Positions 28,173 to 38,470 of a stretch of DNA of 64,000 nucleotides are shown one piece after another. Source of the DNA: Enteractinococcus helveticum (GTDB taxonomy: Bacteria > Actinomycetota > Actinomycetes > Actinomycetales > Micrococcaceae); contig NZ_LXEY01000018.1 in assembly GCF_001657475.1 (NCBI RefSeq), forward strand, positions 156,756 through 220,755, given 5' to 3'. Under the pieces are notes generated by a model, which was given only the letters and a program-made list of their open reading frames with translations, had not been told where the DNA came from and ran no database searches. Position numbers and translations under genes: made by a program. How positions within the stretch are numbered: position 1 is the stretch's first letter; each line of letters opens with the position of its first letter.

Positions 28173-28206
28173 ATTTGACCTTTTGACCGAGTGTAGACAG
28201 GACATC

Positions 28207-30699
28207 GTGACGAACACATCGAAGCAAGCCGCAACCGAGCGTGAAGAATATTCGTTTGCAGCCATCGAGAAGCGCTGGGCCGGCTATTGGGAAAAGAACA
28301 AGACTTTCAAAGCCGCCGACGACGGTAAACGCCCCCGCCGCTACGTGCTGGATATGTTCCCCTACCCCTCTGGTGACCTACACATGGGCCACGCTGAGGC
28401 ATTTGCCATGGGCGACGTCGTCTCCCGCTACTGGATGCTGCGCGGCTACGATGTGTTGCACCCCATTGGCTGGGACTCCTTTGGTCTGCCCGCCGAAAAC
28501 GCCGCGATTGCCCGCGATGCCCACCCGGCCGAATGGACCTATAACAACATCGCCACGCAGCGCTCCTCGTTCGAACGCTATGCGATTTCAGTCGACTGGG
28601 ACACCATCCTGCACACCTCTGATCCCGAATATTACAAGTGGACTCAGTGGCTATTTCTGAAGTTTTATGAACGCGGCTTAACCTACCGCAAAAAATCCCA
28701 GGTCAACTGGTGCCCCAAAGACCAAACCGTGCTGGCTAACGAGCAGGTTGTTGACGGCGCGTGCGAACGCTGTGGCACCGAAGTGACCAAGAAGGCCCTG
28801 GAACAGTGGTACTTCAAGATCACCGACTACGCCGAACGCCTGCTGCAAGACATGGACGCGTTGGAAGGCCAGTGGCCAGAGCGCGTGCTGAACATGCAGC
28901 GCAACTGGATTGGTAAATCCACCGGCGCGACCGTGACCTTTGCGATCGAAGACGGCCCCGAGATTGAGGTCTACACGACCCGTCCGGACACGCTGTACGG
29001 GGCAACTTTCATGGTGGTGGCCGCCGATGCTGATCTGGCCGAAGAACTGGTCACCGAAGACCACGCCGAAGCCCTGGCCAGCTATCGCGAAGAACTCAAA
29101 CACGTTTCCGATATCGACCGCCAGTCAGCTGACCGACCAAAGACCGGCGTCTTTTTGGGTCGCTACGGCATCAACCCGCTCTCCGGTGAACGCGTCCCCG
29201 TCTGGGCCTCCGATTATGTACTGGCCGACTACGGTACCGGTGCGATCATGGCGGTTCCTGCCCACGATCAGCGCGACATGGACTTTGCCCGTGCCATGGA
29301 CCTACCGGTACGCACGGTGGTTGATACCGGTGAAGACAACCCCGAAGACACCGGGCTTGCCACCACCGAGACCGGCACCAACATCAACTCTGGCCAACTG
29401 GATGGCCTGTCCGGACAAGCCGCGATCGACAAAGCTATCGAGCTGCTGGCTGCCAAAGGCACCGGCGAAGCCTCGGTCAACTACCGCCTGCGTGACTGGC
29501 TGCTATCTCGCCAGCGTTTCTGGGGGACCCCCATTCCGATCATCCACTGTGATGACTGTGGCCTGGTCCCCGTGCCTGCCGACCAACTGCCAGTCCAGCT
29601 GCCAACCGACCTACACGGTCAACAGTTGGCGCCCAAGGGCAAATCGCCACTGGAAGCTGCCGAAGACTGGGTCAACGTCGAATGCCCGACCTGTGGCCGT
29701 GCCGCCACCCGTGACACCGACACCATGGACACCTTCGTGGACTCATCCTGGTACTACATGCGCTTTACCGACTCCAATAACAGCGAACAAGTCTGGGACC
29801 GCGACCGCCTGGATCGCTGGGCGCCAGTGGACCAATACGTCGGCGGTGTTGAACACGCGATCCTGCACCTGCTCTACTCGCGCTTCTTCACCAAAGCCCT
29901 CTACGACATGGGACTGGTCAGCTTCACCGAACCATTCGCACGATTGCTCAACCAGGGCCAAGTGCTCAACGGCGGCAAAGCGATGTCCAAATCACTCGGT
30001 AACGGTGTCGATTTAGGTGTACAACTCGATGAATTCGGGGTCGACGCCATCCGACTGACCATGGTATTTGCCTCACCACCAGAAGACGACATCGACTGGG
30101 CCGACGTCGCACCCGGCGCCTCCCTGAAATTCCTGGCCCGTGCTTGGCGTCTGGCCCAAGAAGTTCAGTACGCTGACTCAGCAGCCGGCACCGACCCATC
30201 CACCGGGGCATTAGCACTGCGCCAGACCACCCATAAGATCGTCCACGAAGCCCAGGGCCTGTTGGACGACCAGAAGTTCAACGTGGTCATTGCCCGCACC
30301 ATGGAATTGGTCAACGCCACCCGTAAGGAAATCGACAATGGTGCCGGGGCCGCCGATCCGGCAGTACGTGAGGCAGCCGAAGTAGTTGCCCAATTGCTGT
30401 CACTGGTGGCTCCATACACCGCCGAAGACATGTGGGCCATGCTGGGCCATGAACCATCAGTGTCCCGGTCGACCTGGCTCAACGTCGATGAATCCCTGCT
30501 GGTCGAAGACAAGATCACCGTCATCGCCCAAGTCCAAGGCAAATTGCGCGACCGCTTCGAAGTCCCCGCCGATATTTCCGAACAGGACCTGGAAACCATG
30601 GCACGCGACTCACAAAATGTGCAGCGCGCCATCGGCGATCAACAGATTCGCAAAGTCATTGTGGTCAAAGGCAAGCTCGTGAACTTCGTGGTGGGCTAA
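28207..30699 (+). CDS. leuS: Leucyl-tRNA synthetase
   Basis: Charges tRNA-Leu. Class I signatures are intact: DLHMGHAEA (HIGH box) and [10 protein letters not shown] (KMSKS box), with the editing domain between them ([19 protein letters not shown]). The zinc-binding cysteines appear in CPKD...CERCG and later HCDDCG. GTG 28207 is chosen because GACAGGA directly precedes it; an upstream TTG lacks such a signal. 830 residues, normal. degV follows after 7 bases. Confidence 0.95.
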   Translation: MTNTSKQAATEREEYSFAAIEKRWAGYWEKNKTFKAADDGKRPRRYVLDMFPYPSGDLHMGHAEAFAMGDVVSRYWMLRGYDVLHPIGWDSFGLPAENAAIARDAHPAEWTYNNIATQRSSFERYAISVDWDTILHTSDPEYYKWTQWLFLKFYERGLTYRKKSQVNWCPKDQTVLANEQVVDGACERCGTEVTKKALEQWYFKITDYAERLLQDMDALEGQWPERVLNMQRNWIGKSTGATVTFAIEDGPEIEVYTTRPDTLYGATFMVVAADADLAEELVTEDHAEALASYREELKHVSDIDRQSADRPKTGVFLGRYGINPLSGERVPVWASDYVLADYGTGAIMAVPAHDQRDMDFARAMDLPVRTVVDTGEDNPEDTGLATTETGTNINSGQLDGLSGQAAIDKAIELLAAKGTGEASVNYRLRDWLLSRQRFWGTPIPIIHCDDCGLVPVPADQLPVQLPTDLHGQQLAPKGKSPLEAAEDWVNVECPTCGRAATRDTDTMDTFVDSSWYYMRFTDSNNSEQVWDRDRLDRWAPVDQYVGGVEHAILHLLYSRFFTKALYDMGLVSFTEPFARLLNQGQVLNGGKAMSKSLGNGVDLGVQLDEFGVDAIRLTMVFASPPEDDIDWADVAPGASLKFLARAWRLAQEVQYADSAAGTDPSTGALALRQTTHKIVHEAQGLLDDQKFNVVIARTMELVNATRKEIDNGAGAADPAVREAAEVVAQLLSLVAPYTAEDMWAMLGHEPSVSRSTWLNVDESLLVEDKITVIAQVQGKLRDRFEVPADISEQDLETMARDSQNVQRAIGDQQIRKVIVVKGKLVNFVVG

Positions 30700-30706
30700 C
30701 CCCACC

Positions 30707-31672
30707 ATGACCGAAATTGCCCCGTGGATCGCCCGACTGACCGTTCGCTCGCGTGAAGTACGCAGCGAAGCGGTCGGTTGGGCACGCTACATCAAACCGC
30801 AGCGACGCGACCGGGTGGCCATTGTCACCGACACCTCAGCAGCCCTACCCGATGAAGTCCACAAATTACCCAACGGATCAGAGCTATTTATCATCCCCAT
30901 TCCGGTGATGATCGGTGATCAGATTTATAACGAGGACGACGACACGCTTCACCACGATCTGTCCATCGCCCTGGCATCCGGCACCGCACTGCGTACTTCG
31001 CGCCCGTCACCAGGCCAATTCTCTGCCCTGTATAAACACATCGCAGAACAAGGCTATGGCCACATTCTGTCGATCCACCTGTCGTCAAAATTATCCGGCA
31101 CTACGGACGCCGCACGCGTGGCTGCTCAGACCTCGTCGATTCCTGTGACAGTCCTGGATTCGCATAACGCTGGCCTATCGTTGGGAAATGCTGTGCTGGA
31201 CGTGCTGATCCGCACCCGATTAGGTCTCTCACCGCAATACCTAGCCAATATCGCCACTCGACAGACCCAGGTGGGGCAGACGGTCTTTACCGTCCCAAAC
31301 CTGGAAACCCTGCGCAAAGGTGGTCGTATCTCAGCATTGGCCGGCATCCTGGGACAGCTGCTGCAGGTACGTCCGGTCATGCAACTCAACGACGGCGCCA
31401 TCGAACTGCTTGACCGGCCGCGTAGTGAAGTCAAAGCACTGTCGATCATCACCGATATTGCCACCTCGGTCCCACCACCCGTTCGACTCAGCGTGCAGTC
31501 CTACGGCGACTACGACACTGCCCACCAGATCGCAGCCGAACTCCAAGAGCACTCTTCGATGCCAGTCCCTGTCGTGCGTTTACCCGCCGTCCTTGCCGCC
31601 CACTTAGGCTTGGGTGCACTTGGGGTCTCCATGAGCCCAGACCTCGACTATGCCAGCTACGGCACCGCCTAG
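30707..31672 (+). CDS. DegV family (fatty-acid-binding) protein
   Basis: 321 residues. DegV proteins bind fatty acids; in Firmicutes FakB forms hand fatty acids to a kinase. Typical segments are VAIVTDTSAALPDEV, IPVMIGDQIYNE, ILSIHLSSKLSGTTDAARVA, VTVLDSHNAGLSLGNAVLD and NLETLRKGGRISALAGILG. About 40 extra residues precede the fold. No FakA-type kinase is nearby. It sits between leuS and comEA, as in many actinobacteria. Confidence 0.88.
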   Translation: MTEIAPWIARLTVRSREVRSEAVGWARYIKPQRRDRVAIVTDTSAALPDEVHKLPNGSELFIIPIPVMIGDQIYNEDDDTLHHDLSIALASGTALRTSRPSPGQFSALYKHIAEQGYGHILSIHLSSKLSGTTDAARVAAQTSSIPVTVLDSHNAGLSLGNAVLDVLIRTRLGLSPQYLANIATRQTQVGQTVFTVPNLETLRKGGRISALAGILGQLLQVRPVMQLNDGAIELLDRPRSEVKALSIITDIATSVPPPVRLSVQSYGDYDTAHQIAAELQEHSSMPVPVVRLPAVLAAHLGLGALGVSMSPDLDYASYGTA

Positions 31673-31768
31673 ATCGGTTATCCCCAGCAAGCGTCATCAG
31701 AGCCCTCCTATCCACAATGCCTGGGGTAGCTTCCGTCAGTAGACGTCACAGTCTGCACGCTAGATGGT

Positions 31769-32449
31769 ATGGCAAAACATCTGGCCGAACCCATCGAGTC
31801 ATCGCGACAAGCGCCGATCTGGCGTACCAAGATCGCATTATCGGCTGTGCTCATGGTGATCGTTATTATCCTGACGGTCCTGGGCTTTCGGTGGCTTACG
31901 ACTGACCATGAGGCCACACCAGACTCCGCCCTCACCGTCAACAACACTGAGCCAGAACCATTTGATTCACCCTCTGATGATGCATCGGTTTTTGAGGAGA
32001 CACCAAACGAACTACTCGTCGTCCATGTCGCAGGCGAAGTACAACAGCCCGGCATAGTTGAACTTGAACCCACTGCCAGAGTCATTGATGCCATTGAGAG
32101 CGCCGGTGGACCAACCGACGAAGCACAGCTGGATGCATTAAATCTCGCCGCGATCGTCAATGATGGTGAGTATATTTTGGTACCCGATCGCCAAAGCACC
32201 GCTGCAACACCAGCAAACCCACCGGCCGCTGGTGGGACGGGACCAGCCGGCAACAATGCCACGGTCAACCTCAATACAGCTGATTCCACAGAACTGGAAA
32301 CCTTACCGGGTGTTGGTCCCGCGACTGCAGAAAAGATCATCGCCCATCGGGAACAACACGGAGCTTTTGCACAATTATCAGACCTTGAAGCCGTTTCCGG
32401 TATCGGCCCCGCCACCTTAGAACGACTCGATGGGCTTGTGACCTGGTAA
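31769..32449 (+). CDS. comEA: Competence protein ComEA (DNA receptor)
   Basis: 226 residues with one N-terminal transmembrane helix (about residues 22-45), a flexible acidic linker, an SLBB-type domain (VHVAGEVQQPGIVELEP, RVIDAIESAGGP), a low-complexity Ala/Pro/Gly linker, and a C-terminal double helix-hairpin-helix (VNLNTADSTELETLPGVGPA, TAEKIIAHRE, VSGIGPATLERL). It binds incoming DNA at the cell surface. The stop TAA overlaps the comEC ATG by one base. Confidence 0.93.
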   Translation: MAKHLAEPIESSRQAPIWRTKIALSAVLMVIVIILTVLGFRWLTTDHEATPDSALTVNNTEPEPFDSPSDDASVFEETPNELLVVHVAGEVQQPGIVELEPTARVIDAIESAGGPTDEAQLDALNLAAIVNDGEYILVPDRQSTAATPANPPAAGGTGPAGNNATVNLNTADSTELETLPGVGPATAEKIIAHREQHGAFAQLSDLEAVSGIGPATLERLDGLVTW

Positions 32450-34935
32450 TGCAGCAGGACCACATTAAACCCGATGATATTGCTGCCCCCATTGATATAC
32501 GACTGCTTCCTGCCGCAGTCCTTACCGTCGCCTTATGTTTTATCGGGCCTGAACTACCTATTGAATGGGTACAACGAGTCCCGTGGATTCTTGGTATCAC
32601 AGGTGTGGTGACGTTGCTTGTTGTTGTGTGTTTCCGGAAGTCACGTGGCAGACGCATCGTCCAGGGTGTACTTCTCATGTCGATTGCGTGCTGGACTGCG
32701 ACTCCTGCAGCAGTGATGGTGCAGCATCAACAGACAACAGCCGAAGCCTCCGGCTGGTTGGACTTTATTGACACCTTGGGCACCGCACGAATGTCCGTGC
32801 GTCTAGCCACCGACCCCGTGAAACGCGATGGACCATTTGGCACCAGTTGGTTTGTCACCGCCGATGTCGAAGCCTTTGGCAAAGACCTTGTCCTCACACC
32901 CCACCCAGCTAAGATCGTAATTTCCGGGGACCATAGTTGGAATGACCTGGCAGCCGAAGACCAAGCGTGTTTCATCGGTCGCGTCACAGACAATGAATCA
33001 TCAGTATTTGTTCAAGCCACCGCAGCAATACAACCTGGCAGTTGCGCCCACGGGGCGAGTGAACCAACGATAACCGGCCGCGATACGCTTCGAGAAACAC
33101 TGCGAACCCAAGCCAATCAGACCATCAGCTTCGCCCCAGAACTCCTACCCGGGCTCATTCTCGGAGACCGGTCTCAACAGTCAGAACAAATCGACCACGC
33201 GATGAAAGTATCGGGTCTGAGTCATCTCTCGGCGGTTTCAGGCGCTCACACGTCACTGATCGCATCGGCAGCAACCATATTATTTCGCAGCCTACGTCTG
33301 CCGCGTTCCGTTGTTATCGCGGCATTCCTGGCCACGTTGGTGTTGTTTGTTCAAATTGTAGGAATGCAGCCGTCCATTATTCGCGCCGCAACCATGGGCG
33401 CCATCGGCGCGTGGGCCCTGTTTTATGGTCGCGGATCTCAAGCACTACCGATCTTGGCATTATCAACCATCGTCATCCTCACAATGTCGCCGGAACTGAT
33501 ACACGAGGTCGGCTTTCAATTATCTGTGGCAGCCACAGCAGGAATTGTGCTGGGTGCTCAGCCACTCGAGGCCTGGTGCCGCCCGATTCTGGAGAAAGTC
33601 CTTCCGAACTTCTGGGCAACGATGCTCAGCTCCTCTTTTGCAATCTCTGCAACCGCACAACTGGCCTGTCAACCACTGCTGCTAACGTTCATCGATTATG
33701 TCAGTCCATATTCTTTGCTCGCCAACCTTTTGGCCACGCCGCTGTTGCCAATGATCACTATTCCCGGCACGGTGGCTGCCGGATTATGCATCGTGGCTCC
33801 TGGCATAGCGCAAGTCTTACTGCATGCCGTTTCACTACCAACAGCAGCCATCGGCTGGATCGCCACCAGTGTTACCGACCTGCCCGGATCAATGCTTCCT
33901 TGGCCGGAAGGATTGGCAGGAACCGTGCTGATTGTATTGCACTGGACCGCCAGCTGCATTGTCTTGGTAAAACTCCTACGCCGCCAACGACATTCAAAAC
34001 CAGCAGTCAAAATTGATTCGCCCCAAGCACGGTGGTTCGGCGTCCTCACCGCTGCAGAGCAGCGGCTCACCATGGCCAACATTATTCAGTTGAGTTTGGT
34101 GGTTGTGGCAGTCGTTGCCCACGTCGTGACGTTCTGGCCTATGCGACCCACGACAGTGGATGCCGATTGGGACATTGTCGGCTGTGATGTCGGCCAGGGC
34201 GATATGTTCCTGATCCGCACAGGATCCGACTCGGCCATGGTGATTGATACTGGACCGGATCCAGATCGTGCCCGACAGTGCCTAGACACGGCAGGCGTCG
34301 AACATCTTGATCTCGTCGTCGTGACGCACCTCCATGCAGATCATGTGGGAGGAATACAAGGCCTATTAGATATTGCCCCATCACAGGACATAATATTCTC
34401 AACCGGTTCGGATGACACCTATTCGCCAGCATCAACGGACCTGCCCGACACAGCTCGACAGGTAGACCAACCGGTGGTTGGCGTGATTGATCACGCACGA
34501 CATGATCCAGACCATGCGGTGCAAGTACGCTGGTCGATTCTAAGCGCGGACAAGACCGCTCAGAACGAAAACAACGCCTCGATTGTGTTGTTTCTGGAGA
34601 TCTACCGACACGGAGGGACCATTACCGCACTGTTTACTGGTGATGCTGAAGAAGACCTTGCGGCAAAGCTCTTGGGTGAACAGCGCATCCCGGCGGATGT
34701 CGATATTCTCAAATTGTCACACCACGGCGCAAAAAATGGTGGAACTGACCTGATTGAACATACCAGCCCCAGGATGGCCCTGATCGGGGTGGGGGAGGAC
34801 AACACCTACGGTCACCCGCACGACGACATAGTAGAGGCGTTGGGGCCAAGAATCCAACTTCACCGAACGGATCTCGACGGCACCTTTGGTGTGACGTTTC
34901 AGCACAGTCACGCATTGGTTGCTGCAGAACGATAG
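32449..34935 (+). CDS. comEC: ComEC/Rec2 DNA uptake channel protein
   Basis: 828-residue polytopic membrane protein thought to move single-stranded DNA through the membrane. N-terminal helices are followed by an OB-like domain and the competence domain (GLSHLSAVSGAHTSLI, QPSIIRAATMGAIGAWALFY), then a C-terminal metallo-beta-lactamase-like domain with DVGQGDMFLIRTG and VVTHLHADHVGG at about residues 624-635, plus LKLSHHGAKNGG. Metal ligands look intact, as expected of a nuclease-type domain. No lesion is seen, so the comEA-comEC pair may be functional; natural transformation cannot be inferred from these two genes alone. Confidence 0.93.
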   Translation: MQQDHIKPDDIAAPIDIRLLPAAVLTVALCFIGPELPIEWVQRVPWILGITGVVTLLVVVCFRKSRGRRIVQGVLLMSIACWTATPAAVMVQHQQTTAEASGWLDFIDTLGTARMSVRLATDPVKRDGPFGTSWFVTADVEAFGKDLVLTPHPAKIVISGDHSWNDLAAEDQACFIGRVTDNESSVFVQATAAIQPGSCAHGASEPTITGRDTLRETLRTQANQTISFAPELLPGLILGDRSQQSEQIDHAMKVSGLSHLSAVSGAHTSLIASAATILFRSLRLPRSVVIAAFLATLVLFVQIVGMQPSIIRAATMGAIGAWALFYGRGSQALPILALSTIVILTMSPELIHEVGFQLSVAATAGIVLGAQPLEAWCRPILEKVLPNFWATMLSSSFAISATAQLACQPLLLTFIDYVSPYSLLANLLATPLLPMITIPGTVAAGLCIVAPGIAQVLLHAVSLPTAAIGWIATSVTDLPGSMLPWPEGLAGTVLIVLHWTASCIVLVKLLRRQRHSKPAVKIDSPQARWFGVLTAAEQRLTMANIIQLSLVVVAVVAHVVTFWPMRPTTVDADWDIVGCDVGQGDMFLIRTGSDSAMVIDTGPDPDRARQCLDTAGVEHLDLVVVTHLHADHVGGIQGLLDIAPSQDIIFSTGSDDTYSPASTDLPDTARQVDQPVVGVIDHARHDPDHAVQVRWSILSADKTAQNENNASIVLFLEIYRHGGTITALFTGDAEEDLAAKLLGEQRIPADVDILKLSHHGAKNGGTDLIEHTSPRMALIGVGEDNTYGHPHDDIVEALGPRIQLHRTDLDGTFGVTFQHSHALVAAER

Positions 34936-34945
34936 ACTCGAGATC

Positions 34946-35944
34946 ATGGCCGCAACTCGACGCACAAAAACTTCTGATACATCCTGGCGCAATGTGATGG
35001 TGAGCCCGCTAATCCTTGTGCAGGGCAGCGAAGAATACATTCACTCGGCCGTCACCGAATCGGTGAAATCGCAGCTGAGAAAAGACGAGCCCGACACGGA
35101 AATCCATCATCTCTCAGCAGCCGAATATCAAACTGGAGAGCTGCAAGTCCTCGCAAGCCCCTCACTATTTGGCGAGAAGAAGTTGCTGGTCTTTGCGGAC
35201 ATGCAAAAGATGACCGACGCTTTTCTAACTGATGGGTTAGCCTATCTCCAAGATCCCAACCCTGATGTAACGTTTTTAGGCTTGCACGGTGGTGGGACAC
35301 GCGGCAAACGCCTGTTGGATGCACTAAAGAAAACGGGTCAATTTGTCGAGGCTAAACCGATCAAATCCGATCGGGACAGAATGGAATTTTTGCAGACAGA
35401 ATTCCGAAACGCCCGTCGGAAAATCGACCCAGACGCCATTCGCTCCTTAGCTGATGCCATTGGCCAAGACCTTGGAGAGCTCGCCGCTGCTGCGAGCCAG
35501 TTGATCGCCGACACCGAAGGCACCATCAGCGTGGAGATCGTCGAAAAATACTACGGAGGTCGAGTCCAAGCCACCGCGTTTAGAGTCGCCGACGCGGCCT
35601 TAGACGGACAGCTTGGACCTGCCATCGCCTTACTACGCCATGCATTGGCAACCGGTGTGCAGCCAGTGGCCATCAGCGCATCATTTGCGCTGAAGGCTCG
35701 ACAGGTAGCACGGATTATTGATGCAAAAATGCCCGGCGGCCAAGTCGCCTCGGCGCTGGGCATGGCTCCATGGCAAGCTCAACGCGTTACCGCCACAGCT
35801 CGGCATTGGACACCGGTAAATATTGCCGGAGCCATCGAACTGATCGCTAGGGCAGATGCTGAAGCCAAAGGCCAGGCACGTGATGCAGACTTCGCAGTCG
35901 AGCGTATGGTCACTAAAGTCGCAGGTCTTGCCAAACACCGTTGA
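34946..35944 (+). CDS. holA: DNA polymerase III delta subunit
   Basis: Clamp-loader subunit that opens the sliding clamp. The usual actinobacterial N-terminus PLILVQGSEEYI (in place of a Walker A) is followed by LASPSLFGEKKLLVFADM and the central EFRNARRKIDPDAIRSLAD and QDLGELAAAASQLIADT segments. ATG 34946 is used; a frame-matched TTG at 34919 lies within comEC. 332 residues. A strong bidirectional hairpin follows, and rpsT is convergent. Confidence 0.9.
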   Translation: MAATRRTKTSDTSWRNVMVSPLILVQGSEEYIHSAVTESVKSQLRKDEPDTEIHHLSAAEYQTGELQVLASPSLFGEKKLLVFADMQKMTDAFLTDGLAYLQDPNPDVTFLGLHGGGTRGKRLLDALKKTGQFVEAKPIKSDRDRMEFLQTEFRNARRKIDPDAIRSLADAIGQDLGELAAAASQLIADTEGTISVEIVEKYYGGRVQATAFRVADAALDGQLGPAIALLRHALATGVQPVAISASFALKARQVARIIDAKMPGGQVASALGMAPWQAQRVTATARHWTPVNIAGAIELIARADAEAKGQARDADFAVERMVTKVAGLAKHR

Positions 35945-35960
35945 ACGGTGGATTAAAGAA

Positions 35961-35999
35961 TTGAGGCCGTGACAATCATCATGATCGTCACGGCCTCAA
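35961..35999. terminator. Bidirectional terminator between holA and rpsT
   Basis: TTGAGGCCGTGAC (35961-35973) and GTCACGGCCTCAA (35987-35999) form a perfect 13-bp stem with a 13-base loop between convergent genes. A T-rich stretch (GTGTTTTGTT) follows on the plus strand. Confidence 0.8.
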
Positions 36000-36024
36000 C
36001 GCGTGTGTTTTGTTCTATTCGAAC

Positions 36025-36291
36025 TTAGGCATCCATAGCGTTAACGCGAGCTGCAGCACCGGATTTACGGTTTGCAGCGTTATTGCGATGGATAGCCCCC
36101 TTGCTCACAGCCTTGTCCAGCTTGCGGCCGGCAACTGTCAAAGCCTGTTCAGCGGCGGCTTTATCGCCTGACTCAACGGCTTTGTTGACTTTGCGAAGCG
36201 CAGTCTTCAGTTCAGACTTGATCGCAGTGTTGCGTTCACGACGTTTTTCGTTCGTGATCGCGCGCTTTTTTGAAGATTTCAGATTAGCCAA
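36025..36291 (-). CDS. rpsT: 30S ribosomal protein S20
   Basis: 88 residues beginning MANLKSSKKRAITNEKRRER, the classic S20 N-terminus, with KAAAEQALTVAGRKLDKAVS and KGAIHRNNAANRKSG later. It is transcribed away from lepA. A possible -10 TAGAAT for its promoter lies on the minus strand at 36424-36429. The holA-rpsT-lepA neighbourhood is conserved in actinobacteria. Confidence 0.97.
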   Translation of the reverse strand: MANLKSSKKRAITNEKRRERNTAIKSELKTALRKVNKAVESGDKAAAEQALTVAGRKLDKAVSKGAIHRNNAANRKSGAAARVNAMDA

Positions 36292-36625
36292 TTACTGGTC
36301 CTATCCATTCGAAAAATGTGGGTCGTTGAGGGGTATTCCTGCCGAAGCGACTGAGCGGTGTGGGGGCACCTTGGAAAGCCCCGGCAAGAGTGCCCGTCGA
36401 CCTGCGCGGACACACAGCGGGTAATTCTATCAAACTCTGACCTAGACAGCGAATTGCACAGACTAACAGCAGGACGCGCCCAGCTGTTCGCTACCAGGCA
36501 GCTGGCCATACTCGATATGTTGTCGCTCCAGGCCCTGAAACGTGAAACAATAGTGCAACAAGAAAATTTAGTTGCGCTGCAACCGGTTTGACCTGCAGCC
36601 AATGTACACGAGAAGGATGGTGCAC
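36292..36625. other. Divergent intergenic region between rpsT and lepA
   Basis: 334 bases expected to hold the promoters of both genes. The best minus-strand -10 is TAGAAT (36424-36429). For lepA, AGAAGG at 36611-36616 is the ribosome-binding site, but no clear -35/-10 pair was found. No RNA gene or repeat is apparent. Confidence 0.45.
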
Positions 36626-38467
36626 GTGTCGCCAGTGGCGTCCAACCCGCCTCAGCCCGGTTCTACCGATCCATCGGTTATTCGGAACTTTTGTATCGTC
36701 GCGCATATTGACCATGGCAAATCCACCCTTGCAGACCGCATGCTGCAAAACACCAACGTGGTTGCGCCACGCGACATGCAAAATCAGTTCCTTGACAGCA
36801 TGGACATCGAACGCGAACGCGGGATCACCATCAAATCTCAAGCCGTGCGCATGCCATGGCAAGTCGATGGCCAAGACTACATTCTCAATATGATCGACAC
36901 CCCCGGGCACGTCGACTTCGCCTACGAAGTATCACGATCCTTGGCCGCCTGTGAAGGGGCAATTTTGCTAGTGGACGCCGCGCAGGGTATCGAAGCCCAG
37001 ACGCTGGCAAACCTCTATATGGCCATGGAGCATGATCTTGAGATCATCCCTGTTCTCAATAAAATCGACCTGCCTGCAGCAGATCCGGAGCGCTATGCGC
37101 TCGAGATCGCCAATCTGATCGGTGTCGATCCAGATGACGTTCTGCGAGTCTCTGGTAAGACCGGTGAAGGTGTCGAAGCTCTACTCGACCGCGTGGTTGG
37201 TGCTGTCCCTGCGCCGTCTGGGAACGTCGATGCGCCAGCGCGCGCTATGATCTTTGACTCGATCTATGACACCTACCGCGGAGTCATTACTTATGTCCGG
37301 ATGGTTGATGGCAAGCTCACTCCTCGTGAGGGAATCCGGATGATGGCCACTGGGGCTGAATACGAGCTCCAAGAAACCGGTGTCTATTCGCCCGTGGCCA
37401 TTCCTGGTAAAGGTCTGGGCGTGGGAGAAGTCGGTTACCTGATCACCGGTGTCAAAGACGTCTCTGAATCAAAAGTCGGTGACACCGTCACCACGAAGAA
37501 CAAACCCGCCGAAGAACCCATCGGTGGATACAGTGAACCGCAACCTATGGTGTTTTCCGGCCTGTATCCGATCGACGGATCGGACTACCCGGCACTCCGA
37601 GAAGCTTTAGAAAAATTGCAGCTCAACGACGCCGCACTGAGCTACGAGCCGGAAACCTCCGTTGCACTTGGCTTCGGTTTCCGTGTAGGTTTCCTCGGCT
37701 TACTGCACTTGGAAATCGTCCGTGAACGACTTGAGCGTGAATACAACCTCGATCTGATCTCGACGGCACCAAACGTTATCTATAACGTCACCACCGAAGA
37801 TGGCACGGTGGTACGCGTGACGAACCCTTCGGAGTTTCCTGAAGGAAAGATCATGGAAGTCGAAGAACCCATGGCGATGGCGACCATTATCGTCCCATCG
37901 GAATTCATCGGCGCCGTGATGGAACTGTCGCAGAGTAAACGCGGTCAGCTTGACGGCATGGATTACCTATCCGAAGAACGCGTTGAGATCCGCTACTGGA
38001 TCCCGCTGGCAGAAATCGTCTTCGACTACTTTGACCTATTGAAGTCCCGCACCAAGGGCTATGCTTCCCTGAACTGGCAGCGACAAGGTTCACAGGTGGC
38101 CGACCTGGTCAAGGTCGACATCTTATTGCAAGGCGACACCGTGGATGCGTTCTCGGCGATTACCCACCGTGATCACGCATATTCCTATGGCGTCAAGATG
38201 ACCTCGAAGCTCAAAGAGCTCATTCCACGACAACAATTCGAAGTGCCCATCCAAGCCGCTATTGGATCACGGATTATCGCTCGCGAGAATATCCGAGCGA
38301 TCCGCAAAGACGTGCTCTCGAAATGTTATGGCGGCGACATCTCGCGTAAACGCAAGCTGCTCGAGAAACAAAAAGAAGGCAAGAAGCGCATGAAGATGGT
38401 CGGCACCGTCGAAGTGCCTCAAGAAGCCTTCATCGCCGCTCTCTCAACAGATACGGATAGCAAGTAG
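36626..38467 (+). CDS. lepA: Elongation factor 4 (LepA)
   Basis: Ribosome-associated GTPase. G1 is [16 protein letters not shown], switch II region DTPGHVDF, G4 NKID, and the C-terminal LepA-specific domain contains [20 protein letters not shown]. Several in-frame starts are possible (ATG 36602, ATG 36617, GTG 36626). GTG 36626 is 9 bases behind AGAAGG and gives 613 residues with the usual short leader before the G domain. hemW follows after 3 bases. Confidence 0.95.
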   Translation: MSPVASNPPQPGSTDPSVIRNFCIVAHIDHGKSTLADRMLQNTNVVAPRDMQNQFLDSMDIERERGITIKSQAVRMPWQVDGQDYILNMIDTPGHVDFAYEVSRSLAACEGAILLVDAAQGIEAQTLANLYMAMEHDLEIIPVLNKIDLPAADPERYALEIANLIGVDPDDVLRVSGKTGEGVEALLDRVVGAVPAPSGNVDAPARAMIFDSIYDTYRGVITYVRMVDGKLTPREGIRMMATGAEYELQETGVYSPVAIPGKGLGVGEVGYLITGVKDVSESKVGDTVTTKNKPAEEPIGGYSEPQPMVFSGLYPIDGSDYPALREALEKLQLNDAALSYEPETSVALGFGFRVGFLGLLHLEIVRERLEREYNLDLISTAPNVIYNVTTEDGTVVRVTNPSEFPEGKIMEVEEPMAMATIIVPSEFIGAVMELSQSKRGQLDGMDYLSEERVEIRYWIPLAEIVFDYFDLLKSRTKGYASLNWQRQGSQVADLVKVDILLQGDTVDAFSAITHRDHAYSYGVKMTSKLKELIPRQQFEVPIQAAIGSRIIARENIRAIRKDVLSKCYGGDISRKRKLLEKQKEGKKRMKMVGTVEVPQEAFIAALSTDTDSK

Positions 38468-38470
38468 ACC

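Noticed and set aside
28940..30016. Plus-strand 358-codon frame within leuS
   Set aside because: Overlaps a well-supported leuS in another frame and is extremely rich in Pro/Ser/Thr; a shadow.
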